Shown piece by piece: positions 51,805 through 63,956 of a DNA stretch of 64,000 nt. Within the stretch, counting starts at the first letter, position 1, and every line of letters begins with the position of its first letter. The stretch lies in contig NZ_JAKKCM010000016.1 in NCBI RefSeq assembly GCF_021728395.1, positions 32,175 to 96,174 of the forward strand, given 5' to 3'. Under the pieces are notes generated by a model. It saw nothing but the letters and a program-made list of their open reading frames with translations. It searched no databases and had not been told where the DNA came from. The DNA is from Vibrio sp. J1-1. Lineage in GTDB: Bacteria; Pseudomonadota; Gammaproteobacteria; Enterobacterales; Vibrionaceae. A program made the translations under genes and the position numbers.

Positions 51805-53895
51805 ATGAGCACTGAAAAACTATATGTAGAAAAAGAGCTTAGTTGGTTGTCTTTTAATGAACGAGTATTGCAAGAAGCCGCAGATAAAACCGTTCCATTG
51901 ATCGAGAGAATTCGATTTCTGGGGATCTTTTCCAACAACCTTGATGAATTCTATAAAGTACGTTTTGCAGACGTAAAACGCAGAATCCTAATCAATCAAG
52001 AGCGGGGAGGAAATGACAGCTCCAAACGCCTACTGTCAAGGATGCAAGCGAAAGCGTTCAAGCTTAACGAAAAATTCGATGAACTATACAGTGAATTAAT
52101 ACGAGAAATGGCTCGACGTCGCATTTTCTTGGTGAATGAGCAACAACTAGATGAAGTACAACAAAAGTGGATAACCAAATACTTCCGCAACGAAGTTATG
52201 GCACATATTACACCGCTACTGATGAAAGACGAAATCGACGTCCTTCAATTCCTCAAAGACGAATACGCTTATATCGCAGTAGAGTTACGCAAAGAGCAAC
52301 ACTCGCAGTACGCGCTGATCGAAATTCCAACCGACCACTTACCTCGTTTCGTGATGGTTCCTGAGCAAAAAGGCAAGCGCCGTAAGACTATCATTTTACT
52401 CGATAACATTATTCGCTACTGCTTAGACGAGCTGTTTAAGGGCTTCTTCGACTATGACGAGTTAAGTGGTTATGCCATGAAGATGACACGAGACGCGGAA
52501 TATGACTTACGTAATGAGATCGAATACAGCTTGCTGGAACAGATGTCAGAAGGTGTAAACCAGCGCCTAACCGCTATGCCTGTACGCTTTGTCTATGAGC
52601 GGGAAATGCCCCAGAATATGCTCGACTTTTTGTGTAGTAAGATGAAAATTTCGAGCTACGACAACCTTATTCCCGGCAGTCGCTACCAGAACTTCAAAGA
52701 CTTTATATCCTTCCCTAACGTTGGTCGTGACTACTTAGAAAACAAGCCTATGCCGCCAATGAAGTGTGCTGATTTCGAAGGTTATCCCAACAGTTTCGAG
52801 GCAATTAAAGCCAAGGATATTCTGCTTTACTACCCTTATCATACTTTTGACCACATCACGGAACTGGTTCGTCAGGCCTCATTTGATCCGAAAGTCATTG
52901 GTATAAAAATCAATGTGTATCGTGTCGCCAAAGATTCACGATTAATGAATTCATTGATTGACGCCGTTCACAACGGAAAGAACGTTACTGTTGTCGTTGA
53001 ATTACAAGCTCGATTTGACGAAGAAGCGAATATTGAATGGTCTAAAGTACTGACAGAAGCTGGCGTGCACGTTATTTTTGGTGCTCCAGGTCTGAAGATT
53101 CACTCCAAGTTGCTGCTCATCAGCCGTCGTGAAGATGACGACATTGTTCGCTATGCTCATATTGGTACGGGTAACTTCCACGAAAAAACGGCGCGAATTT
53201 ATACCGACTTCGCTCTACTTACCGCAGATCAAGAACTCACTACAGAAGTTCGCAATGTATTCGGCTATATCGAGAATCCTTACCGCCCGGTAAAATTCAA
53301 TCACCTGATGGTATCTCCTCGAAATTCCCGTTCACAAATCTATCGCCTCATTGATGGCGAAATCGCCAGCGCAAAAGCAGGGAAGAAAGCCAGCCTGACG
53401 ATCAAGATTAACAACTTGGTCGACAAAGGCATCGTCACCAGACTTTACGCGGCAAGTAATGCGGGCGTAAAAGTGAACATGATCATTCGAGGCATGTGTT
53501 CTCTTGTGCCGGGCCTCGAAGGAGTAAGTGAGAATATCCGTATCATCAGTATCGTGGACCGCTTTTTGGAACACCCAAGGGTGATCATCGCCCACAATGA
53601 CGGCGATCCTCAGGTTTACATCTCGTCGGCAGACTGGATGACTCGTAACATCGATCACCGCATCGAGGTCACGACTCCTATACGCGATCCTCGTTTGAAA
53701 CAGAGAATTATTGATATAATCAGCATTCACTTTACCGATACCGTAAAGGCACGCTTGATAGATAAAGAGATGAGCAATAGCTACGTACCTCGCGGTAACC
53801 GCAAAAAAGTTCGCTCACAAGTTGCCATCTATGACTATCTTAAAAATATAGAAAAGCAAACCAGAAGACAAAGGCCAAATGTCTCAGATACTTGA
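51805..53895 (+). CDS. ppk1: Polyphosphate kinase 1
   Basis: 696 residues from ATG 51805 ([21 protein letters not shown]) with AGGTAAG upstream; the frame to 51739 covers the promoter. It polymerises the ATP gamma phosphate into polyphosphate at the membrane. The phospholipase D-like core has the catalytic His in [11 protein letters not shown] and a second in [18 protein letters not shown]. The gene overlaps ppx by 17 bases (53879-53895), so synthesis and breakdown enzymes are coupled. A Pho box is upstream. Confidence 0.98.
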   Translation: MSTEKLYVEKELSWLSFNERVLQEAADKTVPLIERIRFLGIFSNNLDEFYKVRFADVKRRILINQERGGNDSSKRLLSRMQAKAFKLNEKFDELYSELIREMARRRIFLVNEQQLDEVQQKWITKYFRNEVMAHITPLLMKDEIDVLQFLKDEYAYIAVELRKEQHSQYALIEIPTDHLPRFVMVPEQKGKRRKTIILLDNIIRYCLDELFKGFFDYDELSGYAMKMTRDAEYDLRNEIEYSLLEQMSEGVNQRLTAMPVRFVYEREMPQNMLDFLCSKMKISSYDNLIPGSRYQNFKDFISFPNVGRDYLENKPMPPMKCADFEGYPNSFEAIKAKDILLYYPYHTFDHITELVRQASFDPKVIGIKINVYRVAKDSRLMNSLIDAVHNGKNVTVVVELQARFDEEANIEWSKVLTEAGVHVIFGAPGLKIHSKLLLISRREDDDIVRYAHIGTGNFHEKTARIYTDFALLTADQELTTEVRNVFGYIENPYRPVKFNHLMVSPRNSRSQIYRLIDGEIASAKAGKKASLTIKINNLVDKGIVTRLYAASNAGVKVNMIIRGMCSLVPGLEGVSENIRIISIVDRFLEHPRVIIAHNDGDPQVYISSADWMTRNIDHRIEVTTPIRDPRLKQRIIDIISIHFTDTVKARLIDKEMSNSYVPRGNRKKVRSQVAIYDYLKNIEKQTRRQRPNVSDT

Positions 53896-55384
53896 ACTAG
53901 ATGAACGTTATATTGCCGCGATTGATCTCGGCTCCAACAGCTTTCACATGGTGGTGGCAAAAGTTGTCGGTAATGACCTGCAATTAATCAGCCGTCATAA
54001 ACAACGAGTTCGTATGGCTTCAGGCCTGGATAGTGAACTGAACTTAAGTCATGCATCGATGGAGCGCGCTCTTGAGTGCCTGGCTATGTTTTCCGAACGC
54101 CTGCAAGGCTTTGACGAGTCTAACGTGCGCATTGCCGCGACGCACACGCTTAGAAGAGCCAAAAACGCGCACTTGTTTATTAACCGTGCCAGAGAAGTAA
54201 TGCCTTTCCCGATTGAAATCATCCCGGGTGAAGAAGAAGCACGCCTGATTTATTTAGGCGTGGCACATACTCAGGTAGAGTCAAATTCTAAACTCGTTAT
54301 TGATATCGGCGGCGGCAGTACCGAGATGATCATCGGTCAGGGGTTTGAACCAGAGCTTCTTAACAGCAAACAAATGGGCTGCGTAAGCTTTACCGAACAG
54401 TTTTTCAAAAATGGCAAGCTATCTGGGAAAAACTTTACCAAAGCCATGCTGGCCGCTGAGCAAAAGCTGGAATCTATCGCGAGTAAGTATCGTAAAAAAG
54501 GTTGGGACATTGCGCTCGGTTCATCAGGTACGATTAAAGCCATTCAAGAAGTATTAATCGGACTGGGCTATGAAGATGGCCTAATTACGTTAAAACGTCT
54601 CAATAAGCTTATTGAGGCTTTATGTGCTTTTGACTCCATTGACGATATTGAACTCAGTGGGTTAACCGACGAGCGTAAGCCAGTCTTTGCAGCCGGTGTC
54701 GCGATTCTTACCGCGATTTTCCAGGCATTAAAAATAGAACAGATGTTCTTTTCCGATGGCGCACTCAGAGAAGGCTTGTTGTATGAAATGGAAGAACGCT
54801 TTGCACGTTCTGACATTCGCATGCGCACCACTGAAAACTTAGCTCAGAAACATCGTGTCGATCTTGAACACGCAGCTCGTGTTAAAGGCCACGCCAGAGA
54901 AATGTTAGAACACGTTCATTCCGAACTGGGTATTAAGAAGAAAAGCGATCTGTTTGACTTATTAGAGTGGGCTGCACTGTTACATGAAGTTGGCCTAAGC
55001 ATTAACTTACGCAGTTTTCATCGCCACTCATTCTATATTCTCTTGCACTCTACGCTGCAGGGCTTTAACCGAGAGCAGCAACTGGTGTTAGCAACGCTGG
55101 CTCGCTTTCAGCGCAAAGCTTTAAAGCTCAATGAATTGCCAGAGTTTAACCTTTACAAACAAAGTGATGTGCTTAGCTTGATTAAAATTCTGCGGATTTC
55201 GATCGTACTAAATGGCCAACGCAACGACGAGCCACTACCCGACATCACTTTGTCGATCAAAGATGATGTTTGGACGTTAACCTGTAAGGATGAAGAGTGG
55301 TTGGAGAACAATAAGTTGCTTCATGCAGACTTACAGGAAGAACAGCTGCGTTGGGAAAACGCGAAGTGGGTACTCACCTTCTAA
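53879..55384 (+). CDS. ppx: Exopolyphosphatase
   Basis: 501 residues of the Ppx/GppA family. It removes terminal phosphates from polyphosphate. The ASKHA-fold phosphate loops are seen as [16 protein letters not shown] and [16 protein letters not shown], with the catalytic Glu in [13 protein letters not shown]; a C-terminal HD-like helical domain follows (from about 310). The start lies inside ppk1, which provides coupling. Ends 32 bases before the convergent pstS stop. Confidence 0.97.
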   Translation: MSQILELDERYIAAIDLGSNSFHMVVAKVVGNDLQLISRHKQRVRMASGLDSELNLSHASMERALECLAMFSERLQGFDESNVRIAATHTLRRAKNAHLFINRAREVMPFPIEIIPGEEEARLIYLGVAHTQVESNSKLVIDIGGGSTEMIIGQGFEPELLNSKQMGCVSFTEQFFKNGKLSGKNFTKAMLAAEQKLESIASKYRKKGWDIALGSSGTIKAIQEVLIGLGYEDGLITLKRLNKLIEALCAFDSIDDIELSGLTDERKPVFAAGVAILTAIFQALKIEQMFFSDGALREGLLYEMEERFARSDIRMRTTENLAQKHRVDLEHAARVKGHAREMLEHVHSELGIKKKSDLFDLLEWAALLHEVGLSINLRSFHRHSFYILLHSTLQGFNREQQLVLATLARFQRKALKLNELPEFNLYKQSDVLSLIKILRISIVLNGQRNDEPLPDITLSIKDDVWTLTCKDEEWLENNKLLHADLQEEQLRWENAKWVLTF

Positions 55385-55416
55385 AATAAGGTAAAGATCA
55401 TCATGATAAAGTCGGC

Positions 55417-56382
55417 TTATAAGCCGACTTTTTTTAGTTCTTCTGCTGCGAAGTCAGCTGTGATTGGTACGTAACCATCTTTCTCAACCAACGCCTGTCC
55501 TTGAGCAGAGAAAATAAATCGGATGAATTCTGCTTCGAGAGGTGAGAGCGGAAAATCCGGATGCTTATTTACGTAGACATAGAGAAAGCGCGAAAGTGGG
55601 TACTTACCCGTCACGATGTTATCCCGAGTTGGACTTATGTAATCTGTGCCAGTTTTAGCGATAGGTATCAGACGTACTCCCGATACTCGGTAGCCAACCC
55701 CAGAATAACCGACACCACTTATTGTAGATGCCACAGACTGCACCACTGAAGCAGAGCCTGGCTGCTCATTGACACGGGTTTTAAAGTCACCACCACACAA
55801 GGCATTACTTTTAAAATAGCCATAAGTACCCGACACCGAGTTACGACCAAATAGTTGCACATTACGTTTGGCCCATTCGGCTTGTACTCCGAGCTGTTGC
55901 CAATTAGTGATGAACTGGCTTTCACCACAACGCAACGTTGCTGAAAATATCGCATCCAGTTGCTTAAAGTTAAGCCCCGATATTGGATTATCCTGATGAA
56001 CAAAGATACCGATAGCATCAATCGCAACACGCAAGGCCGTCGGCTTGTACCCGTGTCCACTCTCAAAAGCTTCGATTTCTCTCAGGCGCATAGGACGACT
56101 CATAGGTCCGAACTGGGCGGTTTGTTCTGCTAAAGCAGGAGGCGCTGTTGACGATCCTGAGGCTTGAACCTGGGCATTAATGTTTGGATAAATGGACTTA
56201 AACTCTTCGACCCATAACGTCGTCATGCCCGCTAATGTATCGGATCCAACTGACAGCAAATTGCCAACGATACCTGTTGTTTTTTGATAGCTAGGCAAAG
56301 GCTTACCTTTTGCTAAAGACACACCTGACAACGTCAATGTAATCAGAGTCACCAGCCCGGACTTTATCACTCTAGACACCAT
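55417..56382 (-). CDS. Phosphate-binding protein, PstS type
   Basis: 321 residues with a signal peptide (SGLVTLITLTLSGVSLAKG). A PstS-like periplasmic binding domain: phosphate-contact motifs are SVGSDTLAGMT, ASGSSTAPPAL and GRNSVSGTYGYFKSN. It captures phosphate for PstCA. Unlike E. coli it is not in the pst operon but follows phoR with a one-base overlap (TAATG at 56382), so it is translated with the sensor. A second pstS may exist elsewhere. Confidence 0.92.
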   Translation of the reverse strand: MVSRVIKSGLVTLITLTLSGVSLAKGKPLPSYQKTTGIVGNLLSVGSDTLAGMTTLWVEEFKSIYPNINAQVQASGSSTAPPALAEQTAQFGPMSRPMRLREIEAFESGHGYKPTALRVAIDAIGIFVHQDNPISGLNFKQLDAIFSATLRCGESQFITNWQQLGVQAEWAKRNVQLFGRNSVSGTYGYFKSNALCGGDFKTRVNEQPGSASVVQSVASTISGVGYSGVGYRVSGVRLIPIAKTGTDYISPTRDNIVTGKYPLSRFLYVYVNKHPDFPLSPLEAEFIRFIFSAQGQALVEKDGYVPITADFAAEELKKVGL

Positions 56383-57680
56383 TATTTCGCCACCAAACGG
56401 CCTGGGAGCACAAAAGAGAACCTGCTCCCTACTCCGACCTCACTCTGGATTTCTAGATGAGAGTCATGATGGCTGAGCGCGTGCTTCACAATCGCAAGGC
56501 CCAGACCACTGCCCCCCGTATCACGCGATCTAGCCTTGTCTACGCGATAAAAACGTTCCGTCAGTCGGTGTAAGTGTTGCGGCTCTATACCATCGCCACT
56601 GTCTTCAACTTCCAAACAGGCTCCTTGTGCATTCTGATACCAGCGCACATTAATATTGGCGCCTGGAGGGGTATATTTCACGGCGTTATACACTAAATTA
56701 GAAATTGCACTACGAAGCTGGTCGTCATCCCCGTACACGCGTAGGCTTTCGTCTACATCGAACTTCAGTTTATGATGATCGTCGCCACTCAAGCTTGCCG
56801 CTTCTTTTTCCAGCACTTCGAGCATTGCAGGAACATTGACGATATCTTCTAGTTCATGCATCGGTGCAGCTTCTATCTTGGATAACGTGAGCAATTGATT
56901 AACCAATGCGTTCATGCGATTAAGCTGCTCGGTCATAACGCCATGAGCCTTGGTCCACATAGGGCCTACAATCATATCTGGATCTTCCGTCATCTCCAGG
57001 TAGCCTTGCAGGACCGTCATCGGCGTTCGCAGTTCATGAGAAACATTGGCAAAAAAGTTACGGCGCATGCCTTCCAGTTGTTTCAACTGGCTGACATCAC
57101 GCACGACCATCAAGTGCTCGCCTTCAGTATAAGGAACGATACGCAACTCTAGCATACGCTCCACATTGATAGGTGAACGCATTTCTAGCGGCTCAGAGAA
57201 ATCTTGCTTATTGAGGTATTTAATGAAATCAGGCGTGCGAATCAGGTTTGAAATCGGTTGACCCGAATCTTCTGGCCAGTGAAAACCCAAAAGATGCTGA
57301 GCAAGTTTATTACACCAGACAATATTGCCTTCCGCTCGGAATACAACCACAGCATCCGGCAAAGATTCTGCGCCATTTCTAAAACGACGAATGAGATTAG
57401 TAAGCTCTTTACGCTTACGGCGTTGACGTTGTTGCAAGCGGTATAGGCCGTTAAAGAGAGACTCCCAGTTGCCACTGCCAGAAGGAGGAGTAAGACGCTT
57501 TTCGTCCCATAACCAAGAGGACAATCGAACTTGATTATGCAAATGCCACGCAAGTTGCAACGCCGTCGCTGCTAATAGCAACCACGGCATATAACCGAAT
57601 ATCCAACCTATTATCACCCAGGGTGTGTAAAAAAAAGCCAGCTCCCAGGCCAGCTTTTTCCACGTTAATCTTTCAACCAC
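56382..57680 (-). CDS. phoR: Phosphate regulon sensor kinase PhoR
   Basis: 432 residues started at GTG 57680. N-terminal membrane helices (about 10-50) are followed by a basic linker, a PAS domain (about 95-190: [22 protein letters not shown]), the H-box [18 protein letters not shown] and the ATPase domain with N box ([14 protein letters not shown]) and G boxes ([25 protein letters not shown]). It phosphorylates PhoB when phosphate is low, held off by PstSCAB/PhoU. 40 bases after phoB. Confidence 0.97.
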   Translation of the reverse strand: MVERLTWKKLAWELAFFYTPWVIIGWIFGYMPWLLLAATALQLAWHLHNQVRLSSWLWDEKRLTPPSGSGNWESLFNGLYRLQQRQRRKRKELTNLIRRFRNGAESLPDAVVVFRAEGNIVWCNKLAQHLLGFHWPEDSGQPISNLIRTPDFIKYLNKQDFSEPLEMRSPINVERMLELRIVPYTEGEHLMVVRDVSQLKQLEGMRRNFFANVSHELRTPMTVLQGYLEMTEDPDMIVGPMWTKAHGVMTEQLNRMNALVNQLLTLSKIEAAPMHELEDIVNVPAMLEVLEKEAASLSGDDHHKLKFDVDESLRVYGDDDQLRSAISNLVYNAVKYTPPGANINVRWYQNAQGACLEVEDSGDGIEPQHLHRLTERFYRVDKARSRDTGGSGLGLAIVKHALSHHDSHLEIQSEVGVGSRFSFVLPGRLVAK

Positions 57681-57720
57681 TCATTACTCCAAAAATGGGA
57701 CCGATCAGCTGGCTACTAAC

Positions 57721-58410
57721 TTATGCCTTAGTCGAGAAACGGTAACCCGCACCACGCACCGTTTGGATCAATTTATCATGGCCTGCTGATTCTAAAGCTT
57801 TACGTAGACGACGGATGTGTACATCAACGGTACGATCTTCAACATACACGTTAGTACCCCATACGTTGTTCAGTAGTTGTTCACGGCTGTAAACACGCTC
57901 TTGGTGCGTCATGAAAAAGTGCAACATCTTGAATTCCGTAGGGCCCATATCAACGGCGCCGTCGTTAGCAGTAACACGATGTGATACAGGATCAAGCTTC
58001 AGGCCTTGTACATCAATGACGTCTTCTAGTGCAGTTGGAGTGACACGGCGGATAACGGCTTTCAGACGAGCAACCAGCTCTTTCGGTGAGAAAGGCTTGG
58101 TGATGTAATCATCTGCACCCACTTCTAAACCACGAACCTTGTCTTCTTCTTCACCACGCGCCGTCAGCATGACAACAGGAATATTGCGTGTCAGCTCTTC
58201 ACGCTTCATATGCTTGATGAAGTTAATACCACTACCACCTGGTAACATCCAATCCAGTAAAACTAAATCAGGGAAGGGTTCAGCCAGTTTGGTTACGGCA
58301 GTGTCGTAATCTTCTGCTTCCACCGCTTGGTAACCTTTCTGTTCAAGTACGAAGCAGAGCATTTCACGAATCGGAGCTTCGTCTTCAACAACCAGAATCC
58401 TTCTAGACAT
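57721..58410 (-). CDS. phoB: Phosphate regulon response regulator PhoB
   Basis: 229 residues, E. coli length. The receiver domain has the phosphoacceptor Asp in [15 protein letters not shown] and the C-terminal winged helix (about 130-229, [29 protein letters not shown] in part) binds Pho boxes. It activates phosphate uptake genes. A Pho box lies upstream of its own gene (58494-58511), consistent with autoregulation. Operon phoB-phoR-pstS. Confidence 0.98.
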   Translation of the reverse strand: MSRRILVVEDEAPIREMLCFVLEQKGYQAVEAEDYDTAVTKLAEPFPDLVLLDWMLPGGSGINFIKHMKREELTRNIPVVMLTARGEEEDKVRGLEVGADDYITKPFSPKELVARLKAVIRRVTPTALEDVIDVQGLKLDPVSHRVTANDGAVDMGPTEFKMLHFFMTHQERVYSREQLLNNVWGTNVYVEDRTVDVHIRRLRKALESAGHDKLIQTVRGAGYRFSTKA

Positions 58411-58477
58411 AATTGAATAACCTTATGTTTGTTGAGCTAATAAATTTAAGAGACAAAGCGCCCCTCGATGCATAAGC

Positions 58478-58511
58478 ATTATCACTACCAATTATGACAC
58501 TTTTGTGACCT
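58478..58511 (-). promoter_or_regulatory. Pho box and -10 upstream of phoB
   Basis: On the minus strand AGGTCAC-AAAA-GTGTCAT (58494-58511) has GTCA repeated 11 bases apart, the Pho box period; GATAAT (58478-58483) lies about ten bases downstream as the -10. Supports PhoB autoregulation. Confidence 0.7.
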
Positions 58512-58625
58512 TTGAAAACAAATTTTCACATAACTTTCTTTTGGGGTTCATCCTGATATTTTTCATTTCTATTAAGACATCAGCAAAAAAATTCCCTATG
58601 ATTAGTCCCTTGTCATCAAGCCTAG

Positions 58626-59549
<924 letters not shown>

Positions 59550-59572
59550 AATAACCCTACTTTCTACTAGCT

Positions 59573-59600
59573 ACGCCCCTACTTTTTATGGGGCGTTTGT
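59573..59600 (+). terminator. rdgC terminator
   Basis: ACGCCCC (59573-59579) and GGGGCGT (59590-59596) pair around a 10-base loop, followed by a short T-rich stretch. Confidence 0.8.
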
Positions 59601-59714
59601 TCACCAAAAGCACAATTCTCCTAGTCACAGTTCACATTTTGACGTAAAATTTGCGCCCCATTTCCATAAGGTGGAATTGGCCTGACTTGTGATCAGATAT
59701 AAGAGAATTGAGCA

Positions 59715-61372
<1,658 letters not shown>

Positions 61373-61378
61373 TTAGAT

Positions 61379-61416
61379 AAGGTTCAACTTTGTACGTAAA
61401 GTTGAACCTTTTTTTT
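61379..61416 (+). terminator. trhP-yfhL terminator
   Basis: AAGGTTCAACTT (61379-61390) and AAGTTGAACCTT (61399-61410) form a 12-base-pair stem followed by TTTTTT. Its T-tract overlaps the end of the convergent gene at 61415. Confidence 0.93.
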
Positions 61417-61723
61417 AACCCGATTTTTCGATGGGATAGATATTGCAGAATAACTCTTTCTCAAAATGATACTCTAGTCTCTCTCGCCAGTTCTCCGATT
61501 GAGACACAGGAACTAAATAGAAATTCTCCCGGCTTGTATCAGTAACGAAAGCCATCCCGTATTGCATCAGCTCGTAATGCACATCATTAACAAACCCCGG
61601 GTCAAGACGCTGACGCCCTGTCAGATGATTCAAATCTTCTCGAGTCAAGAAGACTCCCTTGGTCTCACTGCTAAATCTGTGTCTTAACCACTCTGCAAAC
61701 TCTTTTGCACAAATCATAGTCAT
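61415..61723 (-). CDS. Hypothetical protein (102 aa)
   Basis: Not recognised. 102 residues, acidic and aromatic, no signal peptide or membrane helix, start MTMICAKEFAEWLRHRF. AAGGATAAAACC before the ATG gives a good ribosome site, and the frame ends just at the yfhL terminator, so it is probably a real gene. It has 2 Cys but no metal motif. It lies between trhP-yfhL (convergent) and mepA (same strand, 324 bases upstream). May be a winged-helix-like small protein (QRLDPGFVNDVHYELMQYG), which is a guess. Confidence 0.7.
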   Translation of the reverse strand: MTMICAKEFAEWLRHRFSSETKGVFLTREDLNHLTGRQRLDPGFVNDVHYELMQYGMAFVTDTSRENFYLVPVSQSENWRERLEYHFEKELFCNIYPIEKSG

Positions 61724-62047
61724 GGTTTTATCCTTGATTAACTCTATTGGCGGGAAACACCACTCAAACCCACCTCAATGCAATTGTCTGCGTTGCTATT
61801 TCTCGTTTTACCAAGCGACAGACATATTGAACAGAAATCAGAGTATCGCGACAAAAAGAACTAAAAAAACAGAGGTATTAATGTAAAAAACATAGCCCTT
61901 TGTTTATTTGAGATTCCTATAACATGCCATCCAAACTAATTAGGTTAATTTTTGTATTGGTAATATTCACTGTAGACAAAAGTATGATGTTTCTCCAGTT
62001 TCATAACGGAGATTCGCTAAAAGGCTATAAGAAGCTCAACAGAGTTT
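61724..62047. other. 324-base region between the unknown gene and mepA
   Basis: Mostly AT-rich; holds the promoter of the 102-residue gene on the minus strand. On the plus strand it contains a 43-codon frame (61924-62055) described separately. No clear mepA terminator was found. Confidence 0.4.
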
Positions 62048-62055
62048 TTAATTAG
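61924..62055 (+). CDS. Possible small membrane protein (43 aa)
   Basis: ATG 61924 to TAG 62053-62055 encodes 43 residues. The N-terminus is hydrophobic (KLIRLIFVLVIFTV, residues 4-17) with basic flanks, and the C-terminal half is basic (KGYKKLNR). The ribosome site is weak (GAG ten bases away). It overlaps the 3' end of mepA by 8 bases on the other strand. May be a real small protein or chance. Confidence 0.3.
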   Translation: MPSKLIRLIFVLVIFTVDKSMMFLQFHNGDSLKGYKKLNRVFN

Positions 62056-62887
62056 TGCGAATAAGTGGCTGACATTGCGGTGGAATCACTTTCTCACGTT
62101 TTGGCTTTGCCACCACATTTTTAGCCGAAGGTTTTGAAGGCACTACCGCTTTAGGTTTCCAGCTCGCTAACTCATAACCACAACCATCTCCAGCCGGAGG
62201 AGGAGCTTGATCAACGCAATTTCGGCTGGAATCCGGGCAAGATAATCTGACATGAAAGTGATAGTGGTGCCCCCACCAGGGACGAACTTTACTCAGCCAA
62301 GAACGATCTTTACCTTCTTCTTCCTGTGAACATAGCTGCTCTTTAATGACAGGGTGAACAAAGATACGAGCGACACCTTCACTCTGAGCAGCATAACGAA
62401 TAAGTTTAAAATGTCTGTCATCCCAGCGATGATCAAGTATTGAGTACCCTTTAAGATCTACCACACTCATTGGTTTAGGGAGTTGTAACTCATTGTAGGA
62501 AAGCGGTTGGTCAGCTAAGCGAAGCCATATATCAATATCTAAACCAGTTTGATGACTAGAGTGACCAGAAGAGAAACGACCACCTCGAGGCAACGATAAA
62601 TCACCAATCAACAAATTGGTACTTAACTCTTTATTCGCTTTCAAGGCAAGGCTTTCAATAAATGAGATCGTGTTTGGGTGACCATAGTAGCGGAGCGATC
62701 TACTTCGTAGGACTTGATAACCAGTTCCCTCTAAAGGTAAGGGGTAGGCGCCATCCAAACAGCCATTAGCATAGCTGCCTATAGAAGAAGAGGAATTGTG
62801 AGTGGGAGTTGATACTTGCTCCCACGGAGTTGCACAAAGAGATGCTGAGAAAATAAAACTCAAATAGGGAAATACTCTCAGCTTCAT
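62048..62887 (-). CDS. mepA: Penicillin-insensitive murein endopeptidase MepA
   Basis: 279 residues from ATG 62887 with AAGGAG eight bases upstream; a GTG at 62896 overlaps that site. A signal peptide (LRVFPYLSFIFSASLCAT) precedes the M74 metallopeptidase domain. Zinc ligands are in GGRFSSGHSSHQTGLDIDIW (His...Asp) and GHHYHFHVRLSCPDSS; disulfide Cys are present. It cleaves D-Ala-mDAP crosslinks in the periplasm. It follows the DUF1904 gene by 12 bases, so they share a transcript. Confidence 0.95.
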   Translation of the reverse strand: MKLRVFPYLSFIFSASLCATPWEQVSTPTHNSSSSIGSYANGCLDGAYPLPLEGTGYQVLRSRSLRYYGHPNTISFIESLALKANKELSTNLLIGDLSLPRGGRFSSGHSSHQTGLDIDIWLRLADQPLSYNELQLPKPMSVVDLKGYSILDHRWDDRHFKLIRYAAQSEGVARIFVHPVIKEQLCSQEEEGKDRSWLSKVRPWWGHHYHFHVRLSCPDSSRNCVDQAPPPAGDGCGYELASWKPKAVVPSKPSAKNVVAKPKREKVIPPQCQPLIRTN

Positions 62888-62899
62888 AGAAATCACTCC

Positions 62900-63232
62900 T
62901 TAATAATGCTCACCATTATCATAGTAGGATTTAGGAGAGAGTGATGTGAATATCACTGCGACATCAATATCTTCACCCACTATACCTCTGACTTGCTGAG
63001 TAATGGTTTTAGCAACTTTATCCTGAACATTCTGGCCACGATCAAACCAAAGCACTTCTACAAAAGGGTATGCCGCGAAAACTTCACCTTCACTAAAAAA
63101 CGTCGTATAGATGTATTCAAAAGTAAAGTCCTCACGTGGACATTCCATCAGAGGTTGCAGTTCATCAGTGAGAGGTTTTGATAAAGCCTGAACCGTTTGA
63201 GGCTCTACAGCCCGGAATCGAAAATGTGGCAT
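62900..63232 (-). CDS. DUF1904 family protein
   Basis: 110 residues from ATG 63232 (MPHFRFRAVEPQTVQ) after GGAAAG; upstream in-frame codons to 63247 are less typical. It matches the DUF1904 family, small tautomerase-like (4-oxalocrotonate/MIF fold) proteins: the N-terminal Met-Pro is typical, and the strand FTFEYIYTTFFSEG is seen. No activity is known. Co-transcribed with mepA. Confidence 0.85.
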   Translation of the reverse strand: MPHFRFRAVEPQTVQALSKPLTDELQPLMECPREDFTFEYIYTTFFSEGEVFAAYPFVEVLWFDRGQNVQDKVAKTITQQVRGIVGEDIDVAVIFTSLSPKSYYDNGEHY

Positions 63233-63423
63233 AAACGAACTTTCCATTATTAGAATTAAGCCGCGATCATAACAAGAAGTTCGTTTTTTATCACCCGGCG
63301 CACACTATGGTCTAATCCAAACTCCAACTAGAGCAAGGAACAAACTAAGTTTAGAACTATTTAAATAAAGGGGAAATGAAAGTACCGGTGGTATCGTTCG
63401 AATAGAGCAGAACAAAAAGAGAA

Positions 63424-63539
63424 AGGTAGAGATTAAACCACTCGTTCACTGTCGATAAGAACAGGTTACGCTAGTCGGGAAATAAGCTGCTCTGACAATA
63501 GGAATATTAGACATCCTAGAAAACGACTCTACAATCCCC
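63424..63539 (-). pseudogene. Strongly decayed tRNA-Trp-like copy (second remnant)
   Basis: Minus strand from 63539: GGGGATTGTAG, then after an insertion ATTGTCAGAGCAGCTTATTTCC and near the end AATCTCTACC. This parallels the intact tRNA-Trp (acceptor, D-arm, T-arm) but with an inserted block after the D-arm and no anticodon arm that could fold. The call rests on matching segments in order; it is weaker than the copy at 63590-63716. Confidence 0.45.
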
Positions 63540-63556
63540 AAACTACAGACGCAAAA

Positions 63557-63582
63557 AAGCCCCGCTATTTCGAACGAGGCTC
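63557..63582 (-). terminator. Degenerate terminator of the first remnant tRNA unit
   Basis: AGCCCCG...CGAGGCT flanked by T-runs; one pair is mismatched. Same layout as the terminator at 63730-63759, so the tRNA and its terminator were duplicated together. Confidence 0.6.
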
Positions 63583-63589
63583 TTAATAA

Positions 63590-63716
63590 TGGCTGGAGTG
63601 GGCCAGACTGGCGATCCAGAGATTCGATGGGGCTTGCCCCCAAGCTCCCAACATGCGCAGATCTTTCAATATTGGCGGAATCCGCTGAACTGCCAGTTAA
63701 AGCTACTACAAATCCT
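63590..63716 (-). pseudogene. Decayed tRNA-Trp copy with hairpin insertions (first remnant)
   Basis: On the minus strand this matches the intact tRNA-Trp in order: AGG...TGTAG, TGGCAG..CAGCGGATTCC, GTTGGGAG, TCGAATCTCT, CCCAC.CC.GCCA. It is 127 bases rather than 77 because of inserts: one in the anticodon arm, one in the T-arm holding GGGGC/GCCCC, and one before the acceptor holding GCCAG/CTGGC. The acceptor stem and anticodon arm are broken, so it is not functional. Confidence 0.7.
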
Positions 63717-63729
63717 AAATTACAGATGT

Positions 63730-63759
63730 AAAAAAGCCTCAGTCTTTCGACTGAGGCTT
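63730..63759 (-). terminator. Terminator of the tRNA-Asp/tRNA-Trp transcript
   Basis: AAGCCTCAGTC (63734-63744) and GACTGAGGCTT (63749-63759) form an 11-base-pair stem with a 4-base loop and a T-run on the minus strand. Confidence 0.93.
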
Positions 63760-63767
63760 CTTAAATA

Positions 63768-63844
<77 letters not shown>

Positions 63845-63879
63845 GTGGTTCGTATTTTATGAGACGACTCTCGAATAAG

Positions 63880-63956
63880 TGGCGGAGTGGACGGGACTCG
63901 AACCCGCGACCCCCGGCGTGACAGGCCGGTATTCTAACCAACTGAACTACCACTCC
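63880..63956 (-). tRNA. tRNA-Asp (GTC anticodon)
   Basis: 77 bases including CCA. Acceptor GGAGTGG pairs with CCACTCC; the anticodon loop TGTCACG gives GTC; the T-loop TTCGAGT is standard. The tRNA array probably continues beyond the right edge. Confidence 0.97.
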
